Below, piece by piece: positions 18,771-27,598 of a stretch of 27,763 bases of DNA. Numbering within the stretch: the stretch's first letter is position 1; the number at the start of each line of letters is the position of its first letter. Origin of the DNA: Trichomonas tenax (lineage: Eukaryota > Parabasalia > Trichomonadida > Trichomonadidae); contig JALKBU010000692.1 of NCBI GenBank assembly GCA_023091735.1, positions 1 to 27,763 on the forward strand, given 5' to 3'. The translations under genes were made by a program, and so were the position numbers. Below the pieces are notes generated by a model, which saw nothing but the letters and a program-made list of their open reading frames with translations, did not search any database and was not told the origin of the DNA.

Positions 18771-19774
18771 AAAGAAATGAAGGTCTAATAGCATGTGTTT
18801 AATCATTACAAAAATCGGAATCACTTTGGGATTAAGTGAAATTCCATGAATGCATTGCTCCATAGCATGAAAGCTCTTGGCGAGTATGTGCTGATGCATA
18901 GATGTTTTTATTGAATTAGGTATTAAAATAGTATCAAAATTAATCATTTTTAACTGAACAGTCACACTATCTGGAGTATAGACAATAACTGGAACGAATT
19001 ACTTTGGATTTTGAATTTGGCATCATTTTAGTCAGAAACATCCAATATCAGACTTTTTTTGATGCATCATGAATCAAAAAAGGACAAACTTTCACTGGTG
19101 CCATTGTCCAATTGTTCCTTTATGGTTAATTTTGGAATCAAAAATATATTATTTGTTTACATTCTAACTTGTTCAACAGTGATAGTTTTTGAATCCTCAC
19201 AAACATCCAAAAGCCAAAGTTCAAAGCTCTTGACCAAAACATTTTTCAATGATTTTTAAAGCCTGAATGCTAGTTCAGCTTTTTGGTCAATCAGAACCTG
19301 ATCATCATGATGCAGCTATGCTCCAGCTTTTTTCTGTTCCGTAAATTTCAAAATTTTTGCTAAATTATATTTTAATCAGAACAAAATGCGATAATTTCAT
19401 CATCACCATGATCAACGTGACCAAGGTGTGAGATACATGGTCGTTGTTCCTCCAATTATCCACTGTTTGGCCTAGAAATGAATCGTTGTGAAGTAAATTG
19501 AATAAACTTCACAAAATAAATTATAGTAAAATAATGCCTATTATAGGTAATAGATGTTATCAAGTACCATGAATTTTTGAATGGACTTCTATTTTTTCTG
19601 TTGTGACTGGCCATCTAGTTGAATATTAGTTGTCCACACCTTTTTGGTGATGAATATAGGATCACTGAGGCATACAGAGTACATTGTATGAATATAAAAG
19701 TGACTTCATATCACCTCTTTCTCCAGTCAACCTGTATAAGAATTCATTGAATTTTGGCTTCCTATTGAATCTTA

Positions 19775-19780
19775 TCATTT
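19775..19780 (+). promoter_or_regulatory. Initiator (TCATTT) abutting the glycogen synthase start codon
   Basis: TCATTT is immediately followed by ATG at 19781. With +1 at A19777 the mRNA leader would be 4 bases. It matches TCA-pyrimidine-(T/A) exactly and supports the chosen start. Confidence 0.65.
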
Positions 19781-22700
19781 ATGTCAAGTGATCTTCACTC
19801 CACGAAGCCTGAACTCTTCAGCCAGCTTGATGAGGCCCAGGCTATGAGTGTTCAGCCACTTCCAGAAGAACAGTTGGATCAGCTTCCACTGTCCATTCCA
19901 ATCTGCTACGGATTATTAGAAGTCCTCTCCCAATTCGAACGCGGACAGGGCTCTGTCGCAAGAGTACAAGCTATTCTCGAATCTATTGTTAAGAGTGAAT
20001 CTTTCTTCTTCCAGGAAGCACCCGTCATGTATGAGCCGACAAATGGATTCCTTCCTTTGGTCCCAGATGACGGACACGTTTATACAATCAACTGGAAGGC
20101 TATTGTTTTACAGGCACACATCTCTTTCCTCCAGGTTGAGGGAATTGAGGCAATCAATGCCAACCGCAAGAAGGGCGTTGTTCGCTCAGAGAGCAACGAA
20201 CTCCAGCAGCCAGCTGCTGTTACACAGTCTCTCATTGGTTCCCGCGCTGGTACATCCATCGGTATCGGCAGCCTTGCTCGCCGCCAGCAATTAGGATGCG
20301 TTGGTTCATTCGCTCAGAAGCAGTCCCTTGCTCCAAGCATCGGATCTCTCTCATTGACAGAAGTTCCAAAGCTCGATCGTGATGATGACGTTGCTCCTGT
20401 CGCACAGGAATCTCTCTCTGTCGATTACGACCCACAGCACTTGTTCTCAATGCAAGTCCAGTGCGGAATGCAGTCTGAAGTCTTCCGCGCTCTTATCGCT
20501 GCTATCCTCGCTCGCGGTCTTCTCGATGTTGCTTTCGGCTACATGATCGTCAACAAGTTCGCCACTGAGATCGAATCCGCTGAGATCAAGCCAGTTGAGT
20601 CGAACGATCCAGCCGCTGCCTTCGACAGATTCTATGATGCCCTCGAGACATCAATGAAGCTCGATGAAGCCGCTATCTACGATTACATCGCTAAGGACAA
20701 GATCAGCGCCATCTTTGATGCTTTCCAGAACGTTGATCCATCAGCTTGCACACCACACGCTCGTGCTTTCATTGAGTCAATCATCGCTCCACTCTGCTAC
20801 CACGAAACACCAAGCTCAGCTCGCCGTGCCGCTGCCATGTACACAAACTTCCTCAACTACCACAACTGGGACCCATCAGTCACAAAGGTCATCACACTCA
20901 AGACCCCAATCACAATTCCAGCTGTTGGCGACAACAAGCTCCTCATCGCAGCTCCAACAAAGAACGGAAAGCAGTTTATCATCCTCCAGCCAGGCAAGTA
21001 CACACCAAACACAACAGGCTTCTTCGATGTTGCTTACGGTCGTATCCACTCATCTGGTGACTTCGAAGTCGACAAGACAGCTCCAGTTACACGCTATGTT
21101 GTTTTACCAGCAACAGCTCGCAAGGAAGTCATCCACGAGCTTCCAGCCTTCGATCACAACGGCCCAATCACATTCGACAAGCTCGAGTCATACCTCGAGG
21201 ATCTCGCCGACCAGGGTGTTACTGCCGTCCACGTCCCGGGTGCCATAGCTACAACAAAGACATACTTGCTCACACATGTCACAGATCACAGTGTCATCAG
21301 CAAGGAATGCGGCGGCCTTGAGGCATTCAAGCAGTTCGCTGAGCACGCTAAGCGCCTGAAGATGCGTGTCCTTCTCGACTTCGAGCCACTCGTTTCCGTT
21401 CTCATGTCATCCAGAAAGTACTCCATGTACAACACAGTCCACATCGATGAGTTCGGCCGCTTAGTTACAGTTGTCTGCCCGAAGACAGAAGTTACACTCC
21501 TCAACGTTCGTTCCACTAAGCTTTGGGAACTCTTCGCTAAGGAAATCGCTTCACTCGCCTCCATCCCAGGCGTTTCTGGCTTCTTCCTTGGTGATGTTTC
21601 TCATTGGGATCAGGTCTACGGCCGTGATCTTAACGAACTCACAAAGATCGATCCAGATGATGAGCCACACTACAACAGGTTCAACATCCTCCAGGGCACA
21701 GTCGTCGACATCAAGTCCGAGAACTGTGGTCTTATCACACGCAAGGCCAAGCGCTCTCCATTCCTCATGAAGATCATGTCCATGATCTGGGCTGAGCACC
21801 CAGACACATTCGTCTGGATGCAGTGCGCTCCACAGCAGGAAGCCTTCGCTCTCGAGAGTGGTATCATCCCACAGAGCAGCGGCTTCGCTGACTTGATCAT
21901 CAACGAGATCAACAACGCCTCCCACACAGAGGACTTCCACTACATCGCTGCTTCAACAAACATCAAGAAGTTCTACGAGGAGCGTGCTGAGCGCCTTCCA
22001 GAGGGCTATCTTGTTGTCACACCATTCTCATCCATCACAACAGGTCTCGCCCCACTCCCAGTCGAGCGCTACCAGCTTGCTATCGACTTCCTCTTCTTCC
22101 ACTCCGATGTCCCACTCACAGGCAACTGCATCAGCAGCCTTACAGTTCTCCCAACTGCTTACGACATGACATCCAAGCCAAAGGTCAGCCGCGCTTACCC
22201 ATCATCCACAAAGTTCGCAGCTTGCCTCAAGCAGCGCGCCCAGTCTCGTGTCAAGGCTGATTTCATGCTCAACGGCGATCTCCAGATCCTCCCAGCCACA
22301 TACAACCACGAGGTCAACAACGCTGTCGCAGCATCCATCAGAATCACACCAGACTCCCAGAGATGCACTCTCATCACATCATCATTCTATCCACATCCAC
22401 TCATCTTCGAACTTTCCATCTCCAACCTTCCAATCTTCAAGAACATTCCAAAGGACTCCATCATCGAAATTGTTCCACTTCTTCTCTTCACACAGCAGGG
22501 ATCCTCCAACGCTGACAAGCCACAGTACTACGCTTTCAACGAAGCTGCTTCTGAGGGCTCTCAGCTCTTCTTCGATATCTTCCCATACGCCACAAACGTC
22601 TACGAAATCCGCCTGAAGATGCCACCGATCGAGCCAACAGTCACAAGAACACTCAAGGAACACATCTACACACGTCTCGAACTTGCTCTCCAGCACAACT

Positions 22701-24499
22701 CCATCTCCGTCCTCGCTAACAACGATGTCATGAACAAGATCATGGACATGTTCGAGGATGAACAGAAGGACCCAGAGGCCCTCGAGAAGATCATCTCAAT
22801 GCTCCCACTCAGAAACTCCCAGCAGGAGATCACATTTAGAAACGCTCTCTTCTTCGCCACACGCCACGTTCGCAGCGGCGACCACGAGCTCATTGAGCTT
22901 TCTGAGAAGGAAGACGAAGCCATCCAGAAGCGTGAGAAGCTCGCTATCCGTGCTCTCAAGCGCGCCATGGCTTCCAAGATGGTCACACCATCCCAGTTCG
23001 CTACAAAGGTCGATGAGGCTAACAAGCTCGGCCCAATCTTCTTCGTCACACCAGAACTCGGTCCATTCTCAAGAGTTGGTGGTATCTCAACAATGGTTTG
23101 GGAACTCGCCAAGGAACTCGTCAACATCGGTGTTGATGTTTCCGTCATTTCTCCATACTACAACATTGGTCCAAAGGGTGAGACAAACTACCTCACCAAG
23201 TGGGATATCAAGTTCAAGCACACAATCGATGTCTACGCTCCAGACAAATTCGAAGTCGGTGTTCACTACGGTGAAGTCGATGGCGTTAAGCTCTGGTTCC
23301 TCCACAACTACACATTCTTCTCCACACCATACCCAACTGGCTCAACATCATACAAGCTCCAGTACCTCATCATGATGGCTAAGGGTGCTCTCGAACTCCT
23401 TTGCCAGGAGAGAATCATCCCATCCCTCATCGTCACAAACGACTGGCCAACAGGCCTCACAGCTGCCTACGCTAGACAGACATTCGGCTCCGTCTTCGAA
23501 GGCACACAGTTCCTCCACATCTTCCACAACCTCGGTGTTGGCTACGCCGGCAAGGTTTGGCCATCCGACCAGAACACTGGCACTCTTCACTACCTCCACA
23601 ACCTTCCAGATGAGCTCATCGTCGATAACTTCGACCACTCATTCGACCCATCCCTCTCTGCTCTTCTCTGCACAGACCAGTGGGCTACAGTTTCCAAGAA
23701 GTACCGTGAGGAACTCCTTGAAGGATCTCCATACAACTACTTCCTCCGCTCATTCCAGAAGCCATTCGCTTACTCCAACGGTATCCGCTTCCAGGAGCGT
23801 CTCGCTGCTCTTGACAAGCTCAAGATGAACCACGCCGAAGCTAAGGCCTTCGTCCAGAAGAAGTACTTCGGTCACTCCGACCCATCCAAGTGCCTCTTTG
23901 TCTTCGTCGGCAGAATCACAGAACAGAAGGGTGTCCACCTCATCACAGATACATTTGAAGAACTCAACCGTGAATTCAACGGCAGACTTCAGTTCATCGT
24001 TGGTGGTCAGGCTTCACCAGATGACCGCTCATATGGTGGCCCAGTTTGCGGCAGAATGTGGGATCTCAGAAACCGCTATCCAGACAGCTTCTGGGCTGAT
24101 CCATCTGCCTTCTTCACAGACGGCCTTGCTTGCTGCCACGGTGCTGACTACTTCCTTGTCCCATCACTCTTCGAGCCATCCGGCATTGTCCAGCAGGAAG
24201 CCTTCGCATCCGGCACACCATGCATTGCCTTCAGAACAGGTGGTCTCGCAGACACAGTCTTCGAGTTCGACAGAGAGAAGCTCACAGGTAACGGTCTCGT
24301 CTTCTGGGCTCACAGACACAGAGATTTCATCATGGCCGTCGAAAGAGCTATCGCCCTCTTCAACGAACAAGACCTTTACAACAGGATGAGAAAGAACGCC
24401 TTCGAGTCGGTTCTTTCTACAGAGACAGTTGCTCGTGCCTGGGCAAGAGAGTTCGCTAGACTCTTCCAGAAGATCTTCGAGGATCCAGTCAACAATTAA
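19781..24499 (+). CDS. Glycogen/starch synthase: pseudo-GH13 domain fused to GT5 synthase
   Basis: A 1572-residue protein that should add glucose from a nucleotide sugar to the non-reducing end of alpha-1,4-glucan, building the cytosolic glycogen store. Residues 1-330 are unrecognised, with a Ser/Ala/Gly-rich, probably disordered linker at about 135-200. Residues about 370-830 resemble a GH13 alpha-amylase barrel, but the active site is degenerate: D533 (DFEP) is followed by no Asn-His, the GFRxD block reads GFFLGD (600-605), and the acid/base Glu position reads Q681 (WMQC). The GT5 domain is at about 1084-1570: PELGPFSRVGGI (R1098 in place of the usual Lys), NDW 1220-1222, HNLG from 1249, GRITEQKG 1377-1384, PSLFEPSG 1461-1468 with E1465, and RTGGL 1485-1489. 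These catalytic motifs look intact. There is no membrane segment, unlike fungal GH13-GT5 alpha-glucan synthases. Codon bias is strong, especially after the first 150 codons or so, indicating high expression. The stop is TAA followed by A. Confidence 0.94.
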   Translation: MSSDLHSTKPELFSQLDEAQAMSVQPLPEEQLDQLPLSIPICYGLLEVLSQFERGQGSVARVQAILESIVKSESFFFQEAPVMYEPTNGFLPLVPDDGHVYTINWKAIVLQAHISFLQVEGIEAINANRKKGVVRSESNELQQPAAVTQSLIGSRAGTSIGIGSLARRQQLGCVGSFAQKQSLAPSIGSLSLTEVPKLDRDDDVAPVAQESLSVDYDPQHLFSMQVQCGMQSEVFRALIAAILARGLLDVAFGYMIVNKFATEIESAEIKPVESNDPAAAFDRFYDALETSMKLDEAAIYDYIAKDKISAIFDAFQNVDPSACTPHARAFIESIIAPLCYHETPSSARRAAAMYTNFLNYHNWDPSVTKVITLKTPITIPAVGDNKLLIAAPTKNGKQFIILQPGKYTPNTTGFFDVAYGRIHSSGDFEVDKTAPVTRYVVLPATARKEVIHELPAFDHNGPITFDKLESYLEDLADQGVTAVHVPGAIATTKTYLLTHVTDHSVISKECGGLEAFKQFAEHAKRLKMRVLLDFEPLVSVLMSSRKYSMYNTVHIDEFGRLVTVVCPKTEVTLLNVRSTKLWELFAKEIASLASIPGVSGFFLGDVSHWDQVYGRDLNELTKIDPDDEPHYNRFNILQGTVVDIKSENCGLITRKAKRSPFLMKIMSMIWAEHPDTFVWMQCAPQQEAFALESGIIPQSSGFADLIINEINNASHTEDFHYIAASTNIKKFYEERAERLPEGYLVVTPFSSITTGLAPLPVERYQLAIDFLFFHSDVPLTGNCISSLTVLPTAYDMTSKPKVSRAYPSSTKFAACLKQRAQSRVKADFMLNGDLQILPATYNHEVNNAVAASIRITPDSQRCTLITSSFYPHPLIFELSISNLPIFKNIPKDSIIEIVPLLLFTQQGSSNADKPQYYAFNEAASEGSQLFFDIFPYATNVYEIRLKMPPIEPTVTRTLKEHIYTRLELALQHNSISVLANNDVMNKIMDMFEDEQKDPEALEKIISMLPLRNSQQEITFRNALFFATRHVRSGDHELIELSEKEDEAIQKREKLAIRALKRAMASKMVTPSQFATKVDEANKLGPIFFVTPELGPFSRVGGISTMVWELAKELVNIGVDVSVISPYYNIGPKGETNYLTKWDIKFKHTIDVYAPDKFEVGVHYGEVDGVKLWFLHNYTFFSTPYPTGSTSYKLQYLIMMAKGALELLCQERIIPSLIVTNDWPTGLTAAYARQTFGSVFEGTQFLHIFHNLGVGYAGKVWPSDQNTGTLHYLHNLPDELIVDNFDHSFDPSLSALLCTDQWATVSKKYREELLEGSPYNYFLRSFQKPFAYSNGIRFQERLAALDKLKMNHAEAKAFVQKKYFGHSDPSKCLFVFVGRITEQKGVHLITDTFEELNREFNGRLQFIVGGQASPDDRSYGGPVCGRMWDLRNRYPDSFWADPSAFFTDGLACCHGADYFLVPSLFEPSGIVQQEAFASGTPCIAFRTGGLADTVFEFDREKLTGNGLVFWAHRHRDFIMAVERAIALFNEQDLYNRMRKNAFESVLSTETVARAWAREFARLFQKIFEDPVNN

Positions 24500-24591
24500 A
24501 TTCTATCAGCGTTATTTTATTATGAATAAATTTTGAACTTTTATTGCAAAAAATGTGATTCTTGCTATAAATAATTTTCTTTTAAAATGTG

Positions 24592-24597
24592 TCACTT
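24592..24597 (+). promoter_or_regulatory. Candidate initiator (TCACTT) of the beta-helix/RING gene
   Basis: TCACTTTT begins 5 bases after the first possible ATG (24587) of the open frame. With +1 at 24594 that ATG would not be in the mRNA, and translation would start at the next in-frame ATG, 24653, after a 59-base leader. The leader is long for this organism, so the alternative start at 24587 (22 more residues) remains possible. Confidence 0.45.
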
Positions 24598-24652
24598 TTG
24601 TCCGAATATTAAATCAGTGCTCCCCCTCAAATTTTTTCTTGATCAAAATTTT

Positions 24653-26302
24653 ATGATTGAAGAGCTGCCTGAAATCGATTTTGCGGACTTAATGGCGAAA
24701 TCAGACCTCACGCAGCCTGTAAATGTGGGCAAAGGAATAGTAAAAATACCCAAAAAGTACATTATAGAGAAAAATTGCGAAATAATTTGTGATGCAGAGA
24801 CAAAAGTTTACTGTGATATTTTGACAATCATCGATTGTGAAGTTAAGTTCACAAATATACACTTCGATGGATACATTAAGCTTCAACATGCGAATGTTCG
24901 ATTTGAAAATTGCGATTTTACAACAGAAACATCTAACGTAGACTATGTTATAGATTCTGATTTTCAATCGAAAGTCGATATATTGCATTGTCACTTCATT
25001 AATACAAAATTATTCGCAATCATGAATCAACAGCTTTCTACAATCAATTTAAGCGAGACAACGTTCAAAAACATAGGAAAAATCCCAATTACTAATCAAG
25101 CAGATATTAATATGTTTTCATGCTCTTTCGAAAATGTTGAATCACACTGTATTTTTAATATGGTCTATGGATCCGCTATTTTGCGCAATTGCACTTTCAA
25201 TGGATCAAAAGGTGCAACAATAATCAATGAAGGAACAATCATTTGTTATTATTGCGTTTTTAGAAATTCACAGGATACGATAATATTATGTTGCAACGAT
25301 GCTACAGTCATAGTTAATAATTGCAGATTCTTGGATAGCAACCAAACTGCATTATTTGTTACTGATAGTACAGTTTATGTTTTTAAATGTCATTTTGAAC
25401 AAATTCAAGGTAATTGTGTGAACTCAATCCACTGCACAGGAGATATTAAAGACTCATACTTCTTCAACTCAGACTTTCCTCACATATCACTCGCACAAAA
25501 ATCAAGTTTTGGTATCAATCATTGCACTTTCAAAAAGAGCCCAAGCAGCTGCGTTATGTGCCGCAGGGAGTCTGATCTCAGTATAAGCAACTGCACATTC
25601 GAGGACACAGAGAGATTTGGCTTGGCGACATGTGAAGGATTTATTATATGTGAAAACTGCACATTCACCAGATGCAAACACGTGTGCATTGCTGCGTTTG
25701 ATAAAGGTGAGTTAAATGCTTTCAATTGCACAGTTATTGGACCATCCGAAGTAGGTATTGATGCATTTTGTGGTGGTACAGTTAACGCAACGAACGTCAA
25801 AATCGAAAGAATGCAAATTGCAGAAGTTAGAAATAGATTTGGTGGCTTTATAAATCTAACTGATTCTATTTTACCAGAAAATCCAAATATTATTAAGAAA
25901 GGACGTCAAATGAAATTCAAGAATGTTGAGAATGTAGAAGATGGTGTCCATGAGATAACCGATGCACCTTCTTCTCCAAAATGCTGGAAATGCGGCAAGG
26001 ACTGCTCGAATTCGCTTTTCGCCTCTTGCGGACACGCCTGTTACTGTTCCGAATGTGTTGAGCCAAGTGGTGAGTGTCCGCTCTGCAGATTGTACTATGA
26101 TCAAATTATGAAGCCTCACACAATGTCAATGGAGAATGAAATTTGCGGAATCTGCATGGAAGCAAAAATTGATGCGATCATCATTCCTTGTGGACATTCA
26201 ATATGTAAATCTTGTTGGGAACACTGGTTTGATCAAAGCGCAGGTTGTCCATTCTGTAGACACTCTTATGTTAATTGTAGATCATTAATGCCATATTCAT
26301 AA
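24653..26302 (+). CDS. Right-handed beta-helix protein with two C-terminal RING fingers (putative E3 ubiquitin ligase)
   Basis: A 549-residue protein if translation starts at MIEELPEIDF (24653); the frame also offers an ATG at 24587. Residues about 30-425 consist of rungs of roughly 20-25 residues carrying NC-(T/D/R)-F-type words (ENCDF, RNCTF, NNCRF, NHCTF, SNCTF, ENCTF), the signature of a parallel right-handed beta helix. The C terminus holds two cysteine-rich zinc sites. The first has C444, C447, C459, H461, C463, C465, C468, C475 and C478. The second has C498, C501, C513, H515, C518, C521, C532 and C535, a regular C3HC4 RING. No signal peptide or membrane helix was seen, so it is probably cytosolic, with the beta helix as substrate-binding surface and the RING pair recruiting E2. 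FBXO11 is a known beta-helix protein in ubiquitin ligation, but it has an F-box rather than a RING. It starts about 150 bases after the glycogen synthase stop. Confidence 0.85.
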   Translation: MIEELPEIDFADLMAKSDLTQPVNVGKGIVKIPKKYIIEKNCEIICDAETKVYCDILTIIDCEVKFTNIHFDGYIKLQHANVRFENCDFTTETSNVDYVIDSDFQSKVDILHCHFINTKLFAIMNQQLSTINLSETTFKNIGKIPITNQADINMFSCSFENVESHCIFNMVYGSAILRNCTFNGSKGATIINEGTIICYYCVFRNSQDTIILCCNDATVIVNNCRFLDSNQTALFVTDSTVYVFKCHFEQIQGNCVNSIHCTGDIKDSYFFNSDFPHISLAQKSSFGINHCTFKKSPSSCVMCRRESDLSISNCTFEDTERFGLATCEGFIICENCTFTRCKHVCIAAFDKGELNAFNCTVIGPSEVGIDAFCGGTVNATNVKIERMQIAEVRNRFGGFINLTDSILPENPNIIKKGRQMKFKNVENVEDGVHEITDAPSSPKCWKCGKDCSNSLFASCGHACYCSECVEPSGECPLCRLYYDQIMKPHTMSMENEICGICMEAKIDAIIIPCGHSICKSCWEHWFDQSAGCPFCRHSYVNCRSLMPYS

Positions 26303-26739
26303 TCTTTACCATCTAAAATAAATTCTGTCATAAATCGAAATTAATAATAACCACTCCAAATACATATTTAACAAACTTCAATATATTCATCAATTTTTTT
26401 TTCGATGAAAACAAAATTATTTTTGATTTTTGATTCATTGGCTATGTTTCTCTTTTTTAAAATAAGCTCATTATACTTAGGAATGTCTAGAGATAATGAC
26501 TCTCTCTATATTGCAATGGTAAGCAAAATCATGGACTCCTTTTCTTGACATTTTTCATGCGACTTAATCAATTTCATGTTTTTTGAAACACATCATCAGA
26601 AAAATCATTAGTTCTTCAGATACAACATTTCTTTGCTGTGCCAAAATGCAATTTTCAGGTTTTGGTATTATGATTTAATCTCTAATGAGTCAAATTGCGA
26701 TGTTTTATTTCAAGTGATACTTTATAAAAAGTGACATAA
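26303..26739. other. AT-rich spacer upstream of the TRIC gene
   Basis: This stretch is AT-rich with poly-T runs. It contains a 47-codon open frame beginning with ATG at 26405 (hydrophobic start) and ending at 26548, which I do not call as a gene because the TRIC protein downstream is already complete at its N terminus and no initiator precedes this frame. No RNA gene or repeat was seen. A match to the trichomonad initiator near the TRIC start is also missing. Confidence 0.5.
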
Positions 26740-27513
26740 ATGATTTTGGAATACCAAAAAGTGCAAGAAATTGTGCTGTTTATAGACAATTTGCCGCGTA
26801 TTCCATTCCTTTATATTCTCGACTGCATCATTTGCTGCAGAATTGTTCGCAGATATTTGTCGATTCCTTCTCCATTAATTTCATTCGTTTTCTCTTTGTT
26901 TATGACAACAGTAACAGACAACATTGAGTCCTACTTCACAAGTTCTGACTTTGTATTATTCTCAAATTGCAAATTCTTCTTTATATTCTTCGTTATTTGG
27001 GTTTTGTTTAATTATTCGCCATATGATTTCATTTACAACCTTTCAAATATACTTTCACCAGCTGTTTCGTTATTTATAGGACTCATAAATGCAAAATCAT
27101 TAAGCGTTGGCATCGAACTTTTAATTGGACGACATCACAACATTGTTGAAGCTTTTCTTGGTGGTGTTTTAATTTCATTTAGCAAATATCTTTCAATTTA
27201 CACATTTTCAAGATTAATTAAACACAAAATGCGATCGATTTATATTATTCTTTTCGAATTATCAGTTGGAGGCGTAATATACATATTCATAACAGACATT
27301 ACACAGTATAACACTATTTTTGTCCTCAACAGACCCGATGCACGTGTTTTGATTATAATTTTGTTCTCAATATTTGAAATAATCAGAAATTACGTTAAAG
27401 ATCAATTCTTTGGATCGATCTGGAGTGTTATCTGCTATGTTGTTTCATTGATTATTCCATATTATGGAGCAACATGGATTCCAAATCAAGCAGAATTCAA
27501 CAAATTGGAGTAA
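26740..27513 (+). CDS. TRIC-family (TMEM38-like) intracellular cation channel
   Basis: A 257-residue, strongly hydrophobic protein with about seven membrane helices. It aligns by eye along its whole length with TRIC channels, trimeric potassium-permeable channels of the endoplasmic reticulum that balance charge during calcium release. Near the N terminus, LPRIPFLYILD (18-28) corresponds to the VPLFPVFDL segment of TMEM38A. The clearest match is WVLFNYSPYDFIYN (87-100), equivalent to the WYL(I/V)xxCPxDLFYK hallmark. After it, the stretch equivalent to the phosphoinositide-binding KEV motif reads INAKSLSVG (116-124), so Glu-Val and most basic residues there are lost. Length is close to animal TRICs but without their charged tail. 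The start at 26740 is the first in-frame ATG; the N-terminal match supports it. Localisation to the endoplasmic reticulum is inferred from the family. Confidence 0.72.
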   Translation: MILEYQKVQEIVLFIDNLPRIPFLYILDCIICCRIVRRYLSIPSPLISFVFSLFMTTVTDNIESYFTSSDFVLFSNCKFFFIFFVIWVLFNYSPYDFIYNLSNILSPAVSLFIGLINAKSLSVGIELLIGRHHNIVEAFLGGVLISFSKYLSIYTFSRLIKHKMRSIYIILFELSVGGVIYIFITDITQYNTIFVLNRPDARVLIIILFSIFEIIRNYVKDQFFGSIWSVICYVVSLIIPYYGATWIPNQAEFNKLE

Positions 27514-27598
27514 TGCTATAATATCTTTTTCATTCCTTTGTGTATTTGTTTTTATATAAAATTAGTCTAGATGTTTATATACATCATATATTTAATAA

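Larger units (their letters stand above)
17935..19780. other. Long non-coding region upstream of the glycogen synthase gene
   Basis: About 1.85 kb with no gene I can support, lying between the divergently transcribed BET-like and glycogen synthase genes. Base composition is uneven; 18440-18760 and 18960-19480 are less AT-rich than usual spacers here. Short frames at 18750-18965 (minus, starts with GTG) and 19059-19259 (plus, starts with TTG) look like chance. Two small inverted repeats stand out, at 18752-18770 and 19537-19547. The region could hold regulatory DNA for the glycogen gene, an eroded gene copy, or a non-coding RNA; the sequence alone does not decide. Confidence 0.5.

Noticed and set aside
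18750..18965. 71-codon minus-strand frame in the long spacer
   Set aside because: It starts with GTG and has no initiator or recognisable features. Length is within chance expectation.
19059..19259. 66-codon plus-strand frame upstream of the glycogen synthase
   Set aside because: It starts at TTG (ATG one codon later). It has no motif, and no initiator match precedes it.
26405..26548. 47-codon hydrophobic frame upstream of the TRIC gene, considered as a missing N-terminal exon
   Set aside because: The TRIC protein already aligns from its first helix, and I see no GTAYGT / ACTAACACACAG intron pair joining them.
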